Positions 23,235-32,088 of a stretch of 64,000 nt of DNA are shown here, in pieces (the first letter of the stretch is position 1; every line of letters begins with the position of its first letter). The translations under genes and the position numbers were made by a program. The notes below the pieces were generated by a model. The model searched no databases, was not told the DNA's origin, and worked only from the letters and a program-made list of their open reading frames with translations. Source of the DNA: Candidatus Eisenbacteria bacterium (GTDB lineage: Bacteria > Eisenbacteria > RBG-16-71-46 > JAFGJU01). Location: NCBI GenBank assembly GCA_026388185.1, contig JAPLKG010000011.1, forward strand, positions 186,001-250,000, written 5' to 3'.

Positions 23235-25472
23235 ATGATCGGCAAGACCATCTCCCATTACCGCATCCTCGAGAAGCTCGGTGAAGGCGGTATGGGTGTC
23301 GTCTACAAGGCAGAGGACACGAAGCTCAAGCGCAGGGTTGCCCTCAAGTTCCTGCCGTCCGAATTGACTCCTGATGCCGAGGCTAAGGAGCGCTTCATTC
23401 AAGAGGCACAAGCTGCATCTGCGCTGGACCATTCGAACATTTGCAACGTTCATGAAATAGGCGAGACGGACGAGGGGCAACTCTTTATCGCTATGGCATG
23501 CTACGAGGGAGAGACGCTCAAGAAGAAGATTGAGCGCGGACCGCTCAAGGTCGATGAAACAGTTGGTATTGCTGTTCAGGTTGCGCAGGGGTTGGCGAAG
23601 GCGCACGAGCATGGCATTGTGCACCGCGACATTAAGCCTGCGAACGTCATCCTCACGAAAGATGGAGTCGCAAAGATTCTCGACTTCGGGCTGGCCAAGC
23701 TGGCAGGGCCGGCAAAGCTCACAAAGACAGGCTCCACAGCGGGGACTGCGGCGTACATGTCGCCTGAACAGGCCCGCGGAGACTCCGTTGATTCTCGGAC
23801 AGACATCTGGTCACTCGGTGTTCTCATCTATGAAATGCTTACCGGGCAGCTACCTTTCAGAAGTCAATACGAGCAGGCGATGGTGTACGCGATCTTGAAT
23901 GAGGAGCCGCTTCCTGCGTCGAGTCCTCGAGGCAACGTCCCTTTCCAGTTGGAACAGCTTGTCAAGAAAGCCATGGCCAAGAATCGGGACCAGCGTTACA
24001 AGGGCGCGAGTGAGATTCTCAACGAGCTGAGAGGGATAGCGGAGAAGCTAAGACTTGCGGAATCTGGAGAGGGTGGTGAGGCCAGACACCTTGGCCCTTC
24101 GATCGCTGTCCTGCCCTTCAGGGACATGAGTCCACAAGGCGATCAAGACTATTTTTGTGAGGGAATGGCTGAAGAGCTCATCAATGGACTCGCACAAGTT
24201 GAGGGACTGCGGGTAGTAGCTCGGACGTCCGCGTTTCAGTTCAAAGGCAAGAACTTGGACGTCCGCAAGATCGGTGAACAACTGGACGTGGGCACCGTCC
24301 TTGAAGGAAGCGTTCGAAAAGCAGGGAATCGTGTGCGAGTCACCGCACAGCTTGTAAGTGTCACTGATGGGTACCATCTTTGGTCCGAGAAATACGATCG
24401 TGAGATGGAAGACGTCTTTTCCATACAGGACGAAATATCCCTGGCGATTGTGGAGAAACTGAAGGTGAGACTCCTTGGAGAAGAGAAGGACAGGCTACTG
24501 AAGCGTTACACAAAGAACCTTGATGCATACAATTTGTACTTACAAGGCCGCTGGATGTGGAACAGAAGGACGGAGGAGGGACTCAAGAAGGCGATTGGGT
24601 ACTTCAGGCAGGCGATTGAGAAAGACCCAAACTATGCTCTGGCATATGCTGGGTTGGCTTCGACATATGTCGTCCTTCCAGAGCATGCCGTAATCCCGCC
24701 GAAGGAGATGATATCGGAGGCAGAAGGTGCGGCAAGAAAAGCCTTAGAGCTTGATCCCACACTCGGGGAAGCTCACGCTGTTTTAGGGATGATTAAGAGC
24801 GAGGTTGAGTGGGATTGGGCAGGTGCAGAGCGTGAGTTTAAGCGAGCAATTGAACTCGATCCCAGCAACCCAACAGCCGGTCATTGGCACTCCCATCTGT
24901 TACGCCACCGCGGCAGGTTAGATGAAGCCCTCGCGGAGATCAAACGAGCGCAGGAGCTTGATCCACTCTCGCTTGTCATCAGCTCGAATGTGGGAGAAGT
25001 TCTGTACTACCTGCGGCAATATGACGAAGCGATCGCTCAATACAAGAAGACACTCGAGCTCGACCCAAACTTTGCCGTTGCTCATTCCTGTCTGGGTTCC
25101 GTATATGCAGCGCAAGGTAGATTCGACGAAGCTATTGCAGAGTCTCAGAAGGCAAGAGCACTTCTTGGAAGTAGTCCTTTTGGACTATCTGAGCTTGGAT
25201 ACGCTTATGCACGAAGCGGAAATAAGGGTGAGGCTGCAAGAATACTCAATGAATTGCTTGGGCTCTCGAAGCAAGCGTATTCAGTGTCTTCGGGTATTGC
25301 CCTTGTCTATTGTGGACTTGGGGATAAGGACAAAGCATTTGAATGGCTTGAAAAAGCTTATCAGAAACGGGAGGGCGGATTCCTCTATTTGAAAATGGAC
25401 CCCGCTTGGGACGGCCTTCGTTCGGACGCGAGATTTTCTGAACTGCTCAAGAAGATGGGGTTGGAGGGCTGA
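23235..25472 (+). CDS. Ser/Thr protein kinase with TolB-like and TPR domains
   Basis: 745-residue soluble protein. Kinase domain at about 1-275: glycine loop GEGGMG (16-21), VALK lysine 38, catalytic HRD at 130-132, DFG from D150, APE-like SPEQ. A linker leads to the domain LGPSIAVLPFRDMSPQ...VLEGSVRKAGNR...YHLWSEKYDR (about 285-420) shared with many CadC/cyclase-associated TPR proteins, then about eight TPR-like repeats. No transmembrane segment, so cytoplasmic signalling is likely, with TPRs as substrate or partner docking. The ATG at 23235 begins MIGKTISHYRI, typical of this group. A near-copy lacking the kinase lies 3 kb upstream. Confidence 0.93.
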   Translation: MIGKTISHYRILEKLGEGGMGVVYKAEDTKLKRRVALKFLPSELTPDAEAKERFIQEAQAASALDHSNICNVHEIGETDEGQLFIAMACYEGETLKKKIERGPLKVDETVGIAVQVAQGLAKAHEHGIVHRDIKPANVILTKDGVAKILDFGLAKLAGPAKLTKTGSTAGTAAYMSPEQARGDSVDSRTDIWSLGVLIYEMLTGQLPFRSQYEQAMVYAILNEEPLPASSPRGNVPFQLEQLVKKAMAKNRDQRYKGASEILNELRGIAEKLRLAESGEGGEARHLGPSIAVLPFRDMSPQGDQDYFCEGMAEELINGLAQVEGLRVVARTSAFQFKGKNLDVRKIGEQLDVGTVLEGSVRKAGNRVRVTAQLVSVTDGYHLWSEKYDREMEDVFSIQDEISLAIVEKLKVRLLGEEKDRLLKRYTKNLDAYNLYLQGRWMWNRRTEEGLKKAIGYFRQAIEKDPNYALAYAGLASTYVVLPEHAVIPPKEMISEAEGAARKALELDPTLGEAHAVLGMIKSEVEWDWAGAEREFKRAIELDPSNPTAGHWHSHLLRHRGRLDEALAEIKRAQELDPLSLVISSNVGEVLYYLRQYDEAIAQYKKTLELDPNFAVAHSCLGSVYAAQGRFDEAIAESQKARALLGSSPFGLSELGYAYARSGNKGEAARILNELLGLSKQAYSVSSGIALVYCGLGDKDKAFEWLEKAYQKREGGFLYLKMDPAWDGLRSDARFSELLKKMGLEG

Positions 25473-25564
25473 GGATTCGCTTATAATCTGCGGAGGTGTT
25501 TCCACTCTGAACAGGAGGCCTTAACTCTGGGCGGGGTTTCAATTGCGCACAGGGAGTGCTTATC

Positions 25565-25906
25565 GTGAAGATAGTCAGCGAGCAATTAGAAAGGGACGAG
25601 CTAGGGCGCATGGCCTCGGGCATGTTTGGCAACATGGTGAAGGCCGTCGTTGACGTGGATAGAGAGCTTCTCGCAGTTGATGCAGAGCTTCATGCCGATC
25701 TGGAGTCCTTGCTCATCGAGCATGGGTCGAGGCAACGGAGTCTGTGGGGAATCAATCTGTATCCGGAGATGGAAGGCGATGATTTCGTCGAATTTGATTC
25801 CCTCATTAATGTGCGCCCCTCTCAAGGAAATAGAAGTCGATGCGTTGAGAGCGCGCAGACGCGCGAGAGAATAATGCGTGTCATCGCGAAGAGGATTCGG
25901 CTATGA
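25565..25906 (+). CDS. DUF5674 family protein
   Basis: 113 residues with the family hallmarks MFGNMVKAVVDVDRELLAVD, AELHADLE, LWGINLYPE and FDSLINVRPSQGNRSRCVE. GTG at 25565 preceded by AGGGAG eight bases away. Function unknown. Its stop codon overlaps the next gene's ATG (ATGA at 25903), so the two are translationally coupled; no toxin motif is evident. Confidence 0.8.
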   Translation: MKIVSEQLERDELGRMASGMFGNMVKAVVDVDRELLAVDAELHADLESLLIEHGSRQRSLWGINLYPEMEGDDFVEFDSLINVRPSQGNRSRCVESAQTRERIMRVIAKRIRL

Positions 25907-26235
25907 GCTGTCAGCACAAGGATCTCGCGGCCGGGCGCTGGAAGGAGCTATCGTCCCTGGAGCGAATGGCGAACATCGGTGGGGAGGTGGAACGCGCCCT
26001 CTCATGGCGAGCGAAGAACAACGCCGAATACAGCTCCCTCGCATTCGAGCGCGCCCTCGAATTGATCGATCTCTCTCTAGAATGTTCCGACACTCCCTCG
26101 CATCTGAGAGAAATCTCTCGCATGAGGGAAACTCTAGTTGATTACTTCCATGGAGCGAATGAGTTCGGATCTACCGAAGCGTCATGGAAGAAGTACTTTT
26201 TCTATTTCGCATACGCAGCTCGCAGAAAGTTGTAG
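25903..26235 (+). CDS. Conserved hypothetical partner of DUF5674 protein
   Basis: 110 residues, all-helical by composition, with the recognisable patterns HKDLAAGRWKELSSLERMANIG, EVERALSWRAKNN and KYFFYFAYAARR. I recall similar proteins directly downstream of DUF5674 genes in other bacteria, but this is memory, not a search. Starts with ATG overlapping the previous stop. No catalytic motif; function unknown, possibly a two-component nucleic-acid or toxin-antitoxin-like pair. Confidence 0.7.
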   Translation: MSCQHKDLAAGRWKELSSLERMANIGGEVERALSWRAKNNAEYSSLAFERALELIDLSLECSDTPSHLREISRMRETLVDYFHGANEFGSTEASWKKYFFYFAYAARRKL

Positions 26236-26297
26236 AGATCCTGCGCAGGCTTGGTCTCGACGCACTCCCCTGAGGGCGATGTGTGCCTCGGAAGATC

Positions 26298-27029
26298 TTA
26301 GCTTCCGAAGACCTTACGCAACAGATCGGTTGTCCGGGCCAAGGGATCTTGTCTGATCTTCTGCTCTTCCGTTGCCAGAACTGTGAACAGCCCAGTCAGA
26401 GCCTCGTCGGTCACGTATTCGTCGAGATCGACCAGACGCGGCGTTCCTGCCAGGGGAAGGCTGTTGTAGGCGTCCGCAATTCGGCTGTAGACACGCGAGA
26501 GTCCAACCTCTTCGATCTTCTGCTGGATGATGGGGTGGAAGCGCGTGCGCAGAGCGGCATAGGTCCGATCGTGGAAATACTCGGTGGCCGCGTTGTCGCC
26601 TCCATTGAGGATTCCAAACGCGTCCGAGACAGTCATGCCTGTGATAGCATTCCAAAAAATGTCTCGGGCCTCTCCGGCCGCGAGCTCGGCAGCCCGGTTC
26701 ATTCCGACCTCCAACTCATCGACCAGGCTACCCAGTCCCGCTGTGCGCAGGGCCAAGGTCACGGACTGCATCTGCGTCGGAATGGCAATCCGTATCAGTG
26801 CATTCCCAAGGTATCCATCCACCTTAGACGTAGACAGCACGGTGTTCTGCGTTCCGATCCGCAGCGCCTCCTTGATGCCCGCGATGACAGTGGATTCATC
26901 AAGCGTTCCGCTACCGCTTGAATCCCCCTTCAGAATATCGGTCACGCTCCCCTGTAGCGTCACGCAGCCAGAAACCGCAACCAACAACACCAGACATAGC
27001 AACAGATTGATACGCGTCACGAGGTTCAT
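26298..27029 (-). CDS. DUF4197 lipoprotein
   Basis: 243-residue exported lipoprotein. Signal helix LLLCLVLLVAVSGC ends in a lipobox cysteine; the mature part matches DUF4197: GIKEALRIGTQNTV, YLGNALIRIAIP, MNRAAELAAGEARDIFWNAI, MTVSDAFGIL and YFHDRTYAAL. Role unknown, periplasmic or outer-membrane face. The ATG at 27029 with AAGGAGAG upstream is better than the TTG one codon earlier. Confidence 0.85.
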   Translation of the reverse strand: MNLVTRINLLLCLVLLVAVSGCVTLQGSVTDILKGDSSGSGTLDESTVIAGIKEALRIGTQNTVLSTSKVDGYLGNALIRIAIPTQMQSVTLALRTAGLGSLVDELEVGMNRAAELAAGEARDIFWNAITGMTVSDAFGILNGGDNAATEYFHDRTYAALRTRFHPIIQQKIEEVGLSRVYSRIADAYNSLPLAGTPRLVDLDEYVTDEALTGLFTVLATEEQKIRQDPLARTTDLLRKVFGS

Positions 27030-27043
27030 CAACGTCTCTCCTT

Positions 27044-27154
27044 TCAGGTTCCCAGCATGGTCGTCAGGATTATCATGGCGATGTCGTTCGGCGACGCGCC
27101 GTCCGTTCCATCAACATCGTCAAGTCGGATCTCGGGAAGCGCATCGTGCGCTTC
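27044..27154 (-). pseudogene. Possible 3' remnant of an AsmA-like gene
   Basis: An open stretch of about 36 codons, without a start, reading LPEIRLDDVDGTDGASPND and ending MIILTTMLGT. It resembles the conserved C-terminal end (LPxIRLxxLG...GxTPAEL) of a family of small AsmA-like membrane proteins. A stop precedes it and the other frames look random, so if real it is decayed. The rest of 27155-27443 shows nothing supported apart from a good GAAGGAGGG ribosome site before the next gene. Confidence 0.3.
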
Positions 27155-27443
27155 TCAAGTCCGAGGGCGGTTGCAGTATAATCTATCGTGCATGGACACC
27201 ACAAGCCGTTGGTAGCCGCCGCGAGGGGCGCCTCAACGCACTCTAGCATCCCCACTTGAATTAGATCGATCGCCGTTGTAGTATCAAGGCCACGTCCGAT
27301 CACTCAAGTCAGCAGCTCATCCGTGTGTCTGGACCCAAGAGCATGCCCTCAGAAGATGAAGCGCGCTTTCGGGCAGCATCATCTGAAGAGACCCGCCGGC
27401 TGAGCGAGAGACCAATCACAAGGTTTGAAGGAGGGAGCGAATC

Positions 27444-28109
27444 ATGAAGATGCTTGAAAAACTGATTGTCGTGGTCGTACTCCTGGCAGGGACCGCTGCA
27501 GCTTCGGCCGCGGGTGAAGTGTCCGTCGGAGTAAAAGGAGGCGTCATCACCTCCAATGTCACCGGCATCCCCGAACAGTGGGGCGATGCGCAGGATTATA
27601 GAATCAGTTTCACCGGAGGAGTCTTTCTGAACTACGCCTTCGACGACGCCTTGAGCCTCCAGCCCGAGTTGCTCTACACACCGAAGGGCTTCAAGGGCAA
27701 CCTCTATGACGGATTCATTGACGTGGACGCGACGCCGATGATCGATTTCCTGGAGCTGCCGGTGCTGGTGAAGTACACGTTTCCCGGCGCGAGACTTCGC
27801 CCCTGCATTTTCGCGGGTCCGAGCTTGGGTTTCGTGGTGGATTCAAATCTGAAGATCTCTGCAGGATGGCTGGCGACGAACATTGACATCTCCAGGTTCA
27901 CGAACGATACTGATTTTGGTATTGTCGCGGGCGCGGGATTGGACTATGAAACGAGCTATGGGGTACTCACCTTCGATGCCCGCTACCAGCGCGGATTTGC
28001 GAACATCATCGAGAGCGCCGAGTTCGAAATCAACGGGTCACCACAGACGATAACGGTCGACCAATTCAAGCATTACGGATTTTCCTTCATGATGGGGTAT
28101 CGGTTCTAG
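27444..28109 (+). CDS. Outer-membrane beta-barrel (porin-family) protein
   Basis: 221 residues with a cleavable signal (LIVVVVLLAGTAAASAA) and the pattern of the PorT/OMP_b-brl_2 group: VSVGVKGGVITSNVTG start, LSLQPELLYTPKGF, FLELPVLVKYTFP, PCIFAGPSLGFVVDS, terminal GFSFMMGYRF with the C-terminal aromatic needed for barrel assembly. Strong Shine-Dalgarno AAGGAGGG. Role in transport or attachment unknown. Confidence 0.85.
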   Translation: MKMLEKLIVVVVLLAGTAAASAAGEVSVGVKGGVITSNVTGIPEQWGDAQDYRISFTGGVFLNYAFDDALSLQPELLYTPKGFKGNLYDGFIDVDATPMIDFLELPVLVKYTFPGARLRPCIFAGPSLGFVVDSNLKISAGWLATNIDISRFTNDTDFGIVAGAGLDYETSYGVLTFDARYQRGFANIIESAEFEINGSPQTITVDQFKHYGFSFMMGYRF

Positions 28110-28140
28110 CTGAAACGAAATCGAAATTCCCATTAGGGAC

Positions 28141-28197
28141 AGAATCCTCGAGAACCTCGGCGAAGGCGGCATGGGCGTCGTCTACAAGACCGAGGGT
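28141..28197 (+). pseudogene. Kinase P-loop scar (third kinase copy)
   Basis: Nineteen codons reading RILENLGEGGMGVVYKTEG, nearly the same as residues 10-28 of the kinase at 23235 (glycine loop and VYK). Nothing of the kinase precedes or follows: the right side switches directly into the leader of the lmo0937-type gene. An isolated fragment left by recombination. Confidence 0.75.
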
Positions 28198-28250
28198 ACT
28201 GGGCACATGATTAGGATCGTCGTCATGCCATAGAAGGAGGTGAAACAAAG

Positions 28251-28397
28251 ATGCTGTGGACTGTAGGGGTCATTCTGCTGATTCTCTGGCTACTTGGTCT
28301 CGTCACCGCACACACATTTGGCGGAGCCGTTCACGTTCTCTTGGTCATCGCGCTCGTGGTGATAGTGATTCGTGTACTTCAAGGTCGACGCATATAG
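28251..28397 (+). CDS. Small membrane protein, lmo0937/DUF5670 type
   Basis: A 48-residue protein: MLWTVGVILLILWLLGLVT, a short HTFGGAVH turn, then a second helix VLLVIALVVIVIRVLQGRRI. This two-helix hairpin is the lmo0937-family pattern; the family is widespread, short and of unknown function, often stress-linked. AAGGAGG lies about 10 bases before the ATG. A truncated relative of this gene with the same leader is at 33710-33800. Confidence 0.8.
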   Translation: MLWTVGVILLILWLLGLVTAHTFGGAVHVLLVIALVVIVIRVLQGRRI

Positions 28398-28429
28398 AGA
28401 CGCGGCGACAACTTGACGGAGGAAATTCT

Positions 28430-28972
28430 ATGGGAAAGAAAACTTTGCTGATATTGGGGTTAATCACGTTGGTGGTTACCCAGGTGAATGCGCAGAGCAT
28501 AAGTCTGGGCCCGCAGGTGGGCTACTATAAAGTCCAGGATGCCGACGAGGGTAAATTTATGGGTGGAGCAGCCTGTCGGTTGAAATTGACGCCGGTTATT
28601 GGTGTCGAGGCGTCCATCAACTACCGTCAGGAAACATATGCGGATGAACTCTTGACGGTCCGTAGCTGGCCGGTGATGGTAACCGGTTTGATTTACCCAC
28701 TCCCCATTGTGTATGGGGCTATTGGCGCCGGCTGGTACAACACCACTTTCGATTATGACCAGGACAGGCTCCCGTTGTTTGACGACGAGACAACGCAGGC
28801 ATTTGGCTGGCATTTTGGCGGTGGCGTGGAAGTACCCGTCGGTCCAAGTTTCAAATTGACGGCCGACGTTCGCTACGTCTTCCTGAATTACGATTTTAAG
28901 GAAATCCCAGGCAGCGAGGACCTGGATAGTAACTTCACTGTCGTCACAGTCGGGTTCCTGTTCGGTCTGTAG
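28430..28972 (+). CDS. Outer-membrane beta-barrel protein
   Basis: 180 residues: signal peptide (TLLILGLITLVVTQVNA), then strands typical of an 8-stranded barrel (ISLGPQVGYYK, IGVEASINYRQE, YGAIGAGWYNTTF, GWHFGGGVEVPVG, ADVRYVFLNYDF, FTVVTVGFLFGL). ATG at 28430 with ACGGAGG upstream. Transcription very likely ends at the hairpin right after its stop. No specific family. Confidence 0.8.
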   Translation: MGKKTLLILGLITLVVTQVNAQSISLGPQVGYYKVQDADEGKFMGGAACRLKLTPVIGVEASINYRQETYADELLTVRSWPVMVTGLIYPLPIVYGAIGAGWYNTTFDYDQDRLPLFDDETTQAFGWHFGGGVEVPVGPSFKLTADVRYVFLNYDFKEIPGSEDLDSNFTVVTVGFLFGL

Positions 28973-28978
28973 TCAATC

Positions 28979-29019
28979 ACAAAGCTGAGTGGACATGAGA
29001 GTCCGCTCAGCTTTGTTCC
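28979..29019. terminator. Hairpin terminator after beta-barrel gene
   Basis: A 16-bp stem (28979-28994 with 29001-29016, one G-U) around a 6-base loop, starting 7 bases after the stop codon. The T-run after it is short (TTTGTTCCC), so it may act in both directions or need a factor. Confidence 0.7.
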
Positions 29020-29115
29020 CACATGTTGCCTGGCCGGACCGGATATTCGGTCCGAATTCTGGCGAACTGTCCGACGCGGCGGCGATCCGATCTGCATAGC
29101 TGAACGGAGATCCTG

Positions 29116-30276
29116 ATGGACGTTAGAAAACGAAAGCGGTGGGCGCTGATCGCCCTGCTGGTGCTCGTCGTCCTTATCGTGGGCGGCATCGTAGGGTTTC
29201 GCGTGGCTGTCAGTGCCCTGAAGGGCAGGGTGGTGGAAGCCCTGCCGCCGGACAGCGAGATCAAGAGCATTCGGGTGGGCTGGTCCAGCGTTAAGGTGGA
29301 GGAACTGCGGATCAAGGGTCCGAGCGGGTGGCCGGCGGTCGACGCGTTGCGGGCAGAGCGTGTGTCCATCGTTCCCAGCCTGCGAAGCATCCTTTCCAGA
29401 CAGTACCAGATCCGCGCCATCACCATGGTCAAGCCCTATCTTTCAGCACTCCGGACCAAGGACGGGAGATTTCTGGTGGTCCCCGGCCTGCTGGCTAGGG
29501 CGGTCGGGGAGGGCCAAGCGGGGACCCTGTCGGCCCCCGGCGCTGCCTTCCCGGGGGTGACCATCGGGCACATCACCCTGCAGGACGCGGTGGTGGAGAT
29601 CTTCGATGCCACGGTAGCCGAGCCTCCCCTGAAGATCCGGCTGGAGAAGGTCCGGGTCACCGTGCGGAACGTGGTGGCCCCGGGGCGGAAGGGGAAGAGC
29701 TGGTTTGAACTCGCAGGTGTGGTGAAAGGCGTCCGGCGGGACGGGCAGGCCGACGTCGCGGGATGGGTCGAGGGCAGCACCAACGACTCCTCTGTGAAGA
29801 CGCAGCTCCGGTCCGTGGACCTGCTGGTGCTCCAGCCCTACCTCATCAAGGTTGGCGAGATGGGGGTTCAGAAGGGCAGCGTCGACCTCGACCTGCAGTC
29901 GGACGTGAGCAATAACCGGCTGAGGGCGCCCGGGAAGATCACGATCTCGGACTTGGAGCTCACCCCAGCCAAGGGCCCGCTCGGCACCTTCATGGGTCTT
30001 CCCCGACAGGCCGTAATGGCCTTTCTTATGAAGAATGAAAACAGAATCACGGTGAACTTCGTCCTGGAAGGGAACATCAAGGACCCGCAATTCTCCCTGA
30101 ACGAGACTTTCACCACGCGGCTGGCGTTCGCGACGGCGCGGGTCCTGGGGCTCGACCTCGGCGGGATGGCCAAGGGCTTGGCTACGCTTGGGCAGAAAGG
30201 TGGGGAGGCGACGGGCCAGGCAGCGAAAGGCGCTGGGGGCTGGTTGTGGCACCTCTTCAGGGGCAAAAAGAAGTAA
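29116..30276 (+). CDS. AsmA-like / DUF748 membrane-anchored protein
   Basis: 386 residues: basic N-terminus, one transmembrane helix (ALIALLVLVVLIVGGIVGF), then a long beta-rich region of the AsmA/DUF748 kind (IKSIRVGWSSVKVEELRIKG, VTIGHITLQDAVVEIFD, GAGGW end) proposed in the family to bridge inner and outer membranes for lipid traffic. It starts with ACGGAG eight bases before ATG. GC content and codon choice are visibly higher than in the neighbouring genes, suggesting separate acquisition. Confidence 0.78.
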   Translation: MDVRKRKRWALIALLVLVVLIVGGIVGFRVAVSALKGRVVEALPPDSEIKSIRVGWSSVKVEELRIKGPSGWPAVDALRAERVSIVPSLRSILSRQYQIRAITMVKPYLSALRTKDGRFLVVPGLLARAVGEGQAGTLSAPGAAFPGVTIGHITLQDAVVEIFDATVAEPPLKIRLEKVRVTVRNVVAPGRKGKSWFELAGVVKGVRRDGQADVAGWVEGSTNDSSVKTQLRSVDLLVLQPYLIKVGEMGVQKGSVDLDLQSDVSNNRLRAPGKITISDLELTPAKGPLGTFMGLPRQAVMAFLMKNENRITVNFVLEGNIKDPQFSLNETFTTRLAFATARVLGLDLGGMAKGLATLGQKGGEATGQAAKGAGGWLWHLFRGKKK

Positions 30277-30485
30277 GCCGCCAAGAACGGCGAACCTAAT
30301 TAATTTCGCCTACGAGCTATTGACTATTGAAATCATCCCTGCTAGTTTTCTTTTCGAATGCCGTCACTGATGCCAGAACGCCGGACAATATCTTGAAAGG
30401 AGTGTAGAAGCGTCATTGCGGTGCAGGCAATCAGTAGGTTTCTTTTCAACTCCATTTCTTCTCAGCTTCACGATAAGGAGGAGCC
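30277..30485. other. Intergenic region
   Basis: About 210 AT-richer bases between the DUF748 gene and the next exported protein. It holds the strong AAGGAGGAG site before 30486; no promoter pair or gene was recognised. Confidence 0.4.
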
Positions 30486-30932
30486 ATGTCAGCACGAACA
30501 ACGTCACGATTGATCGTCATGGCGTTCGTCATGATGTTCGCCCTGGTTCACGTGGGAAATGCGCTGGGACAAGACAATCTTCAAAAGTATTTCAACGACA
30601 CTGCCTGCAAAGTGAAGGCAACGGCCGACCCATCGCAGAAGCGTGCAATCCTCAACGAGGGACTTCAAAATATGTCCGAGGCGTTGAACAGGGTTGAAAG
30701 CTCGCGGCTGATTTCGAAAGACGATCGCGTCGGGATTGATCGCTTCAGGGTCACCCTTGAAGAGAGACAAAATGAGCTCGTGGGTAGTAATGGCTACGAT
30801 CGTGTGCCCGATGAGCAACTCAATGCGTTCTCTGATTTCGTCGTGCAAGACATGGAGCAGGCCGAGCAGACGATAACCATCAGTGTGGTCGTACTGCTCT
30901 TGATCATAATCATTGTGATCCTCATCACGTAG
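30486..30932 (+). CDS. Exported protein with C-terminal membrane anchor
   Basis: 148 residues, not recognised. N-terminal signal (LIVMAFVMMFALVHVGNALG), a helical middle (about 30-125) rich in charged residues, and a strongly hydrophobic C-terminal helix TISVVVLLLIIIIVILIT ending at the stop. The layout puts the middle part in the periplasm, anchored by its tail. AAGGAGGAG directly before ATG. It is followed 35 bases later by the caspase-like lipoprotein gene and may be its partner. Confidence 0.65.
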   Translation: MSARTTSRLIVMAFVMMFALVHVGNALGQDNLQKYFNDTACKVKATADPSQKRAILNEGLQNMSEALNRVESSRLISKDDRVGIDRFRVTLEERQNELVGSNGYDRVPDEQLNAFSDFVVQDMEQAEQTITISVVVLLLIIIIVILIT

Positions 30933-30966
30933 TCTCGGCATAGAGCGATCACTTTGGGCTGCCGGT

Positions 30967-32088
30967 ATGCAAAGTCCGCCCAACCGATTCTTGGCGAGCG
31001 TCACGCATGCGTACCCGATGCTCCTAGGGGGCGTCGGCTGTGTGGCGCTCGCGTTGTTTCTGTCTTCGTGCAGCTCCATCCGTCCTGCTCGCCGTGCGAC
31101 CCTGCTTGGGGAGGAGAGTGGGCTCCCCCCCCGCTACTCAATCGTGTGTATCATCCACGGCGACAGTGGCTACCTCTATCATGATACCCGCGGCAATGCG
31201 TACAGAGCAGATCAAGAAACTCTGGCGAGAGCGAAGAGGGTCGCGGAACGGAACACGCAGGCAGAGGTGTTCATCTTTCATGAAAGACACAGGAGGCACT
31301 TCTTGCTTTTTTTTCCTGTCCGTGACGGAACATTTTATTACTACCGGCACGGACGGCTTCTCGCCGAAGAATCGTACTGGCGCGATCAGGGACAATCGCG
31401 CTTCGATCCCGAGGTGGAGCTTTATGACCGCTTCCGCGCGGAAGAGCAACCTCAGTTGGTGAGACTGTTCCTCTACTTTGGTCACGAAATCCCTGAATTC
31501 GGGGGCGGGGGTTATGATGCATCGTACTCGGATTGGACCTTCACGATAGATGACCTTGCCGGCGGATTGAAACGCATAACGCGTGATTCCACGAAGTTCG
31601 ATCTCGTCGTCCTTTCCACGTGTTTCAGCGGCACGCCTCACACCGTCGCCGCGCTTGCACCGTACGCACGATACGTCGTTGCTTCTCCCGACAATCTTCA
31701 CCTCTCTTACTTCGATCTATATCCATTGGAGCGGTTGGATGTGGGTTTGCCAGACGGAGACGTGTCTGCGTTCGCGAAGAAGTTCGCTCGGCATGCATTC
31801 GACCGGCTGGCAGAAGATATTCAGACGGCGATCACCGTTGTCGTGTATGATGTGGACCGCGTGCGTGGATTCCTGGACTCCGTCGACGGTGTCTACGATC
31901 GTGCCTTGACCACATTGAAAGGGAAGAAACCGGTATCCATTGAGCACTGCGATTGCGCCGAAGACCCTGCTTACGTGCTGCCGGGGATGAGCGAGGGGGT
32001 CGACGTGTTCTACCGCCCGCCGCGCTTCGGACGCTCAAAGCACACACAGAGCCATTCCGGATGGGAATGCAGCAAGCTTCTCAAGTGA
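30967..32088 (+). CDS. Lipoprotein with clostripain/caspase-like fold
   Basis: 373 residues with a signal ending in a lipobox (ALFLSSCSS). Strand/motif order is that of clan CD cysteine peptidases: YSIVCIIHGDSGYLYHD, EVFIFHERHRRH, then the catalytic-type histidine H173 in LFLYFGHEIPE, and about 46 residues later cysteine C219 in LVVLSTCFSGTPHTVAAL, followed by YVVASPDNLHLSY like the post-cysteine strand of C11 peptidases. The HxE and TCxSG sequences differ from the classical HG/DAC, so this is a motif-based assignment. If active it is an envelope-attached endopeptidase; substrate unknown. Confidence 0.6.
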   Translation: MQSPPNRFLASVTHAYPMLLGGVGCVALALFLSSCSSIRPARRATLLGEESGLPPRYSIVCIIHGDSGYLYHDTRGNAYRADQETLARAKRVAERNTQAEVFIFHERHRRHFLLFFPVRDGTFYYYRHGRLLAEESYWRDQGQSRFDPEVELYDRFRAEEQPQLVRLFLYFGHEIPEFGGGGYDASYSDWTFTIDDLAGGLKRITRDSTKFDLVVLSTCFSGTPHTVAALAPYARYVVASPDNLHLSYFDLYPLERLDVGLPDGDVSAFAKKFARHAFDRLAEDIQTAITVVVYDVDRVRGFLDSVDGVYDRALTTLKGKKPVSIEHCDCAEDPAYVLPGMSEGVDVFYRPPRFGRSKHTQSHSGWECSKLLK

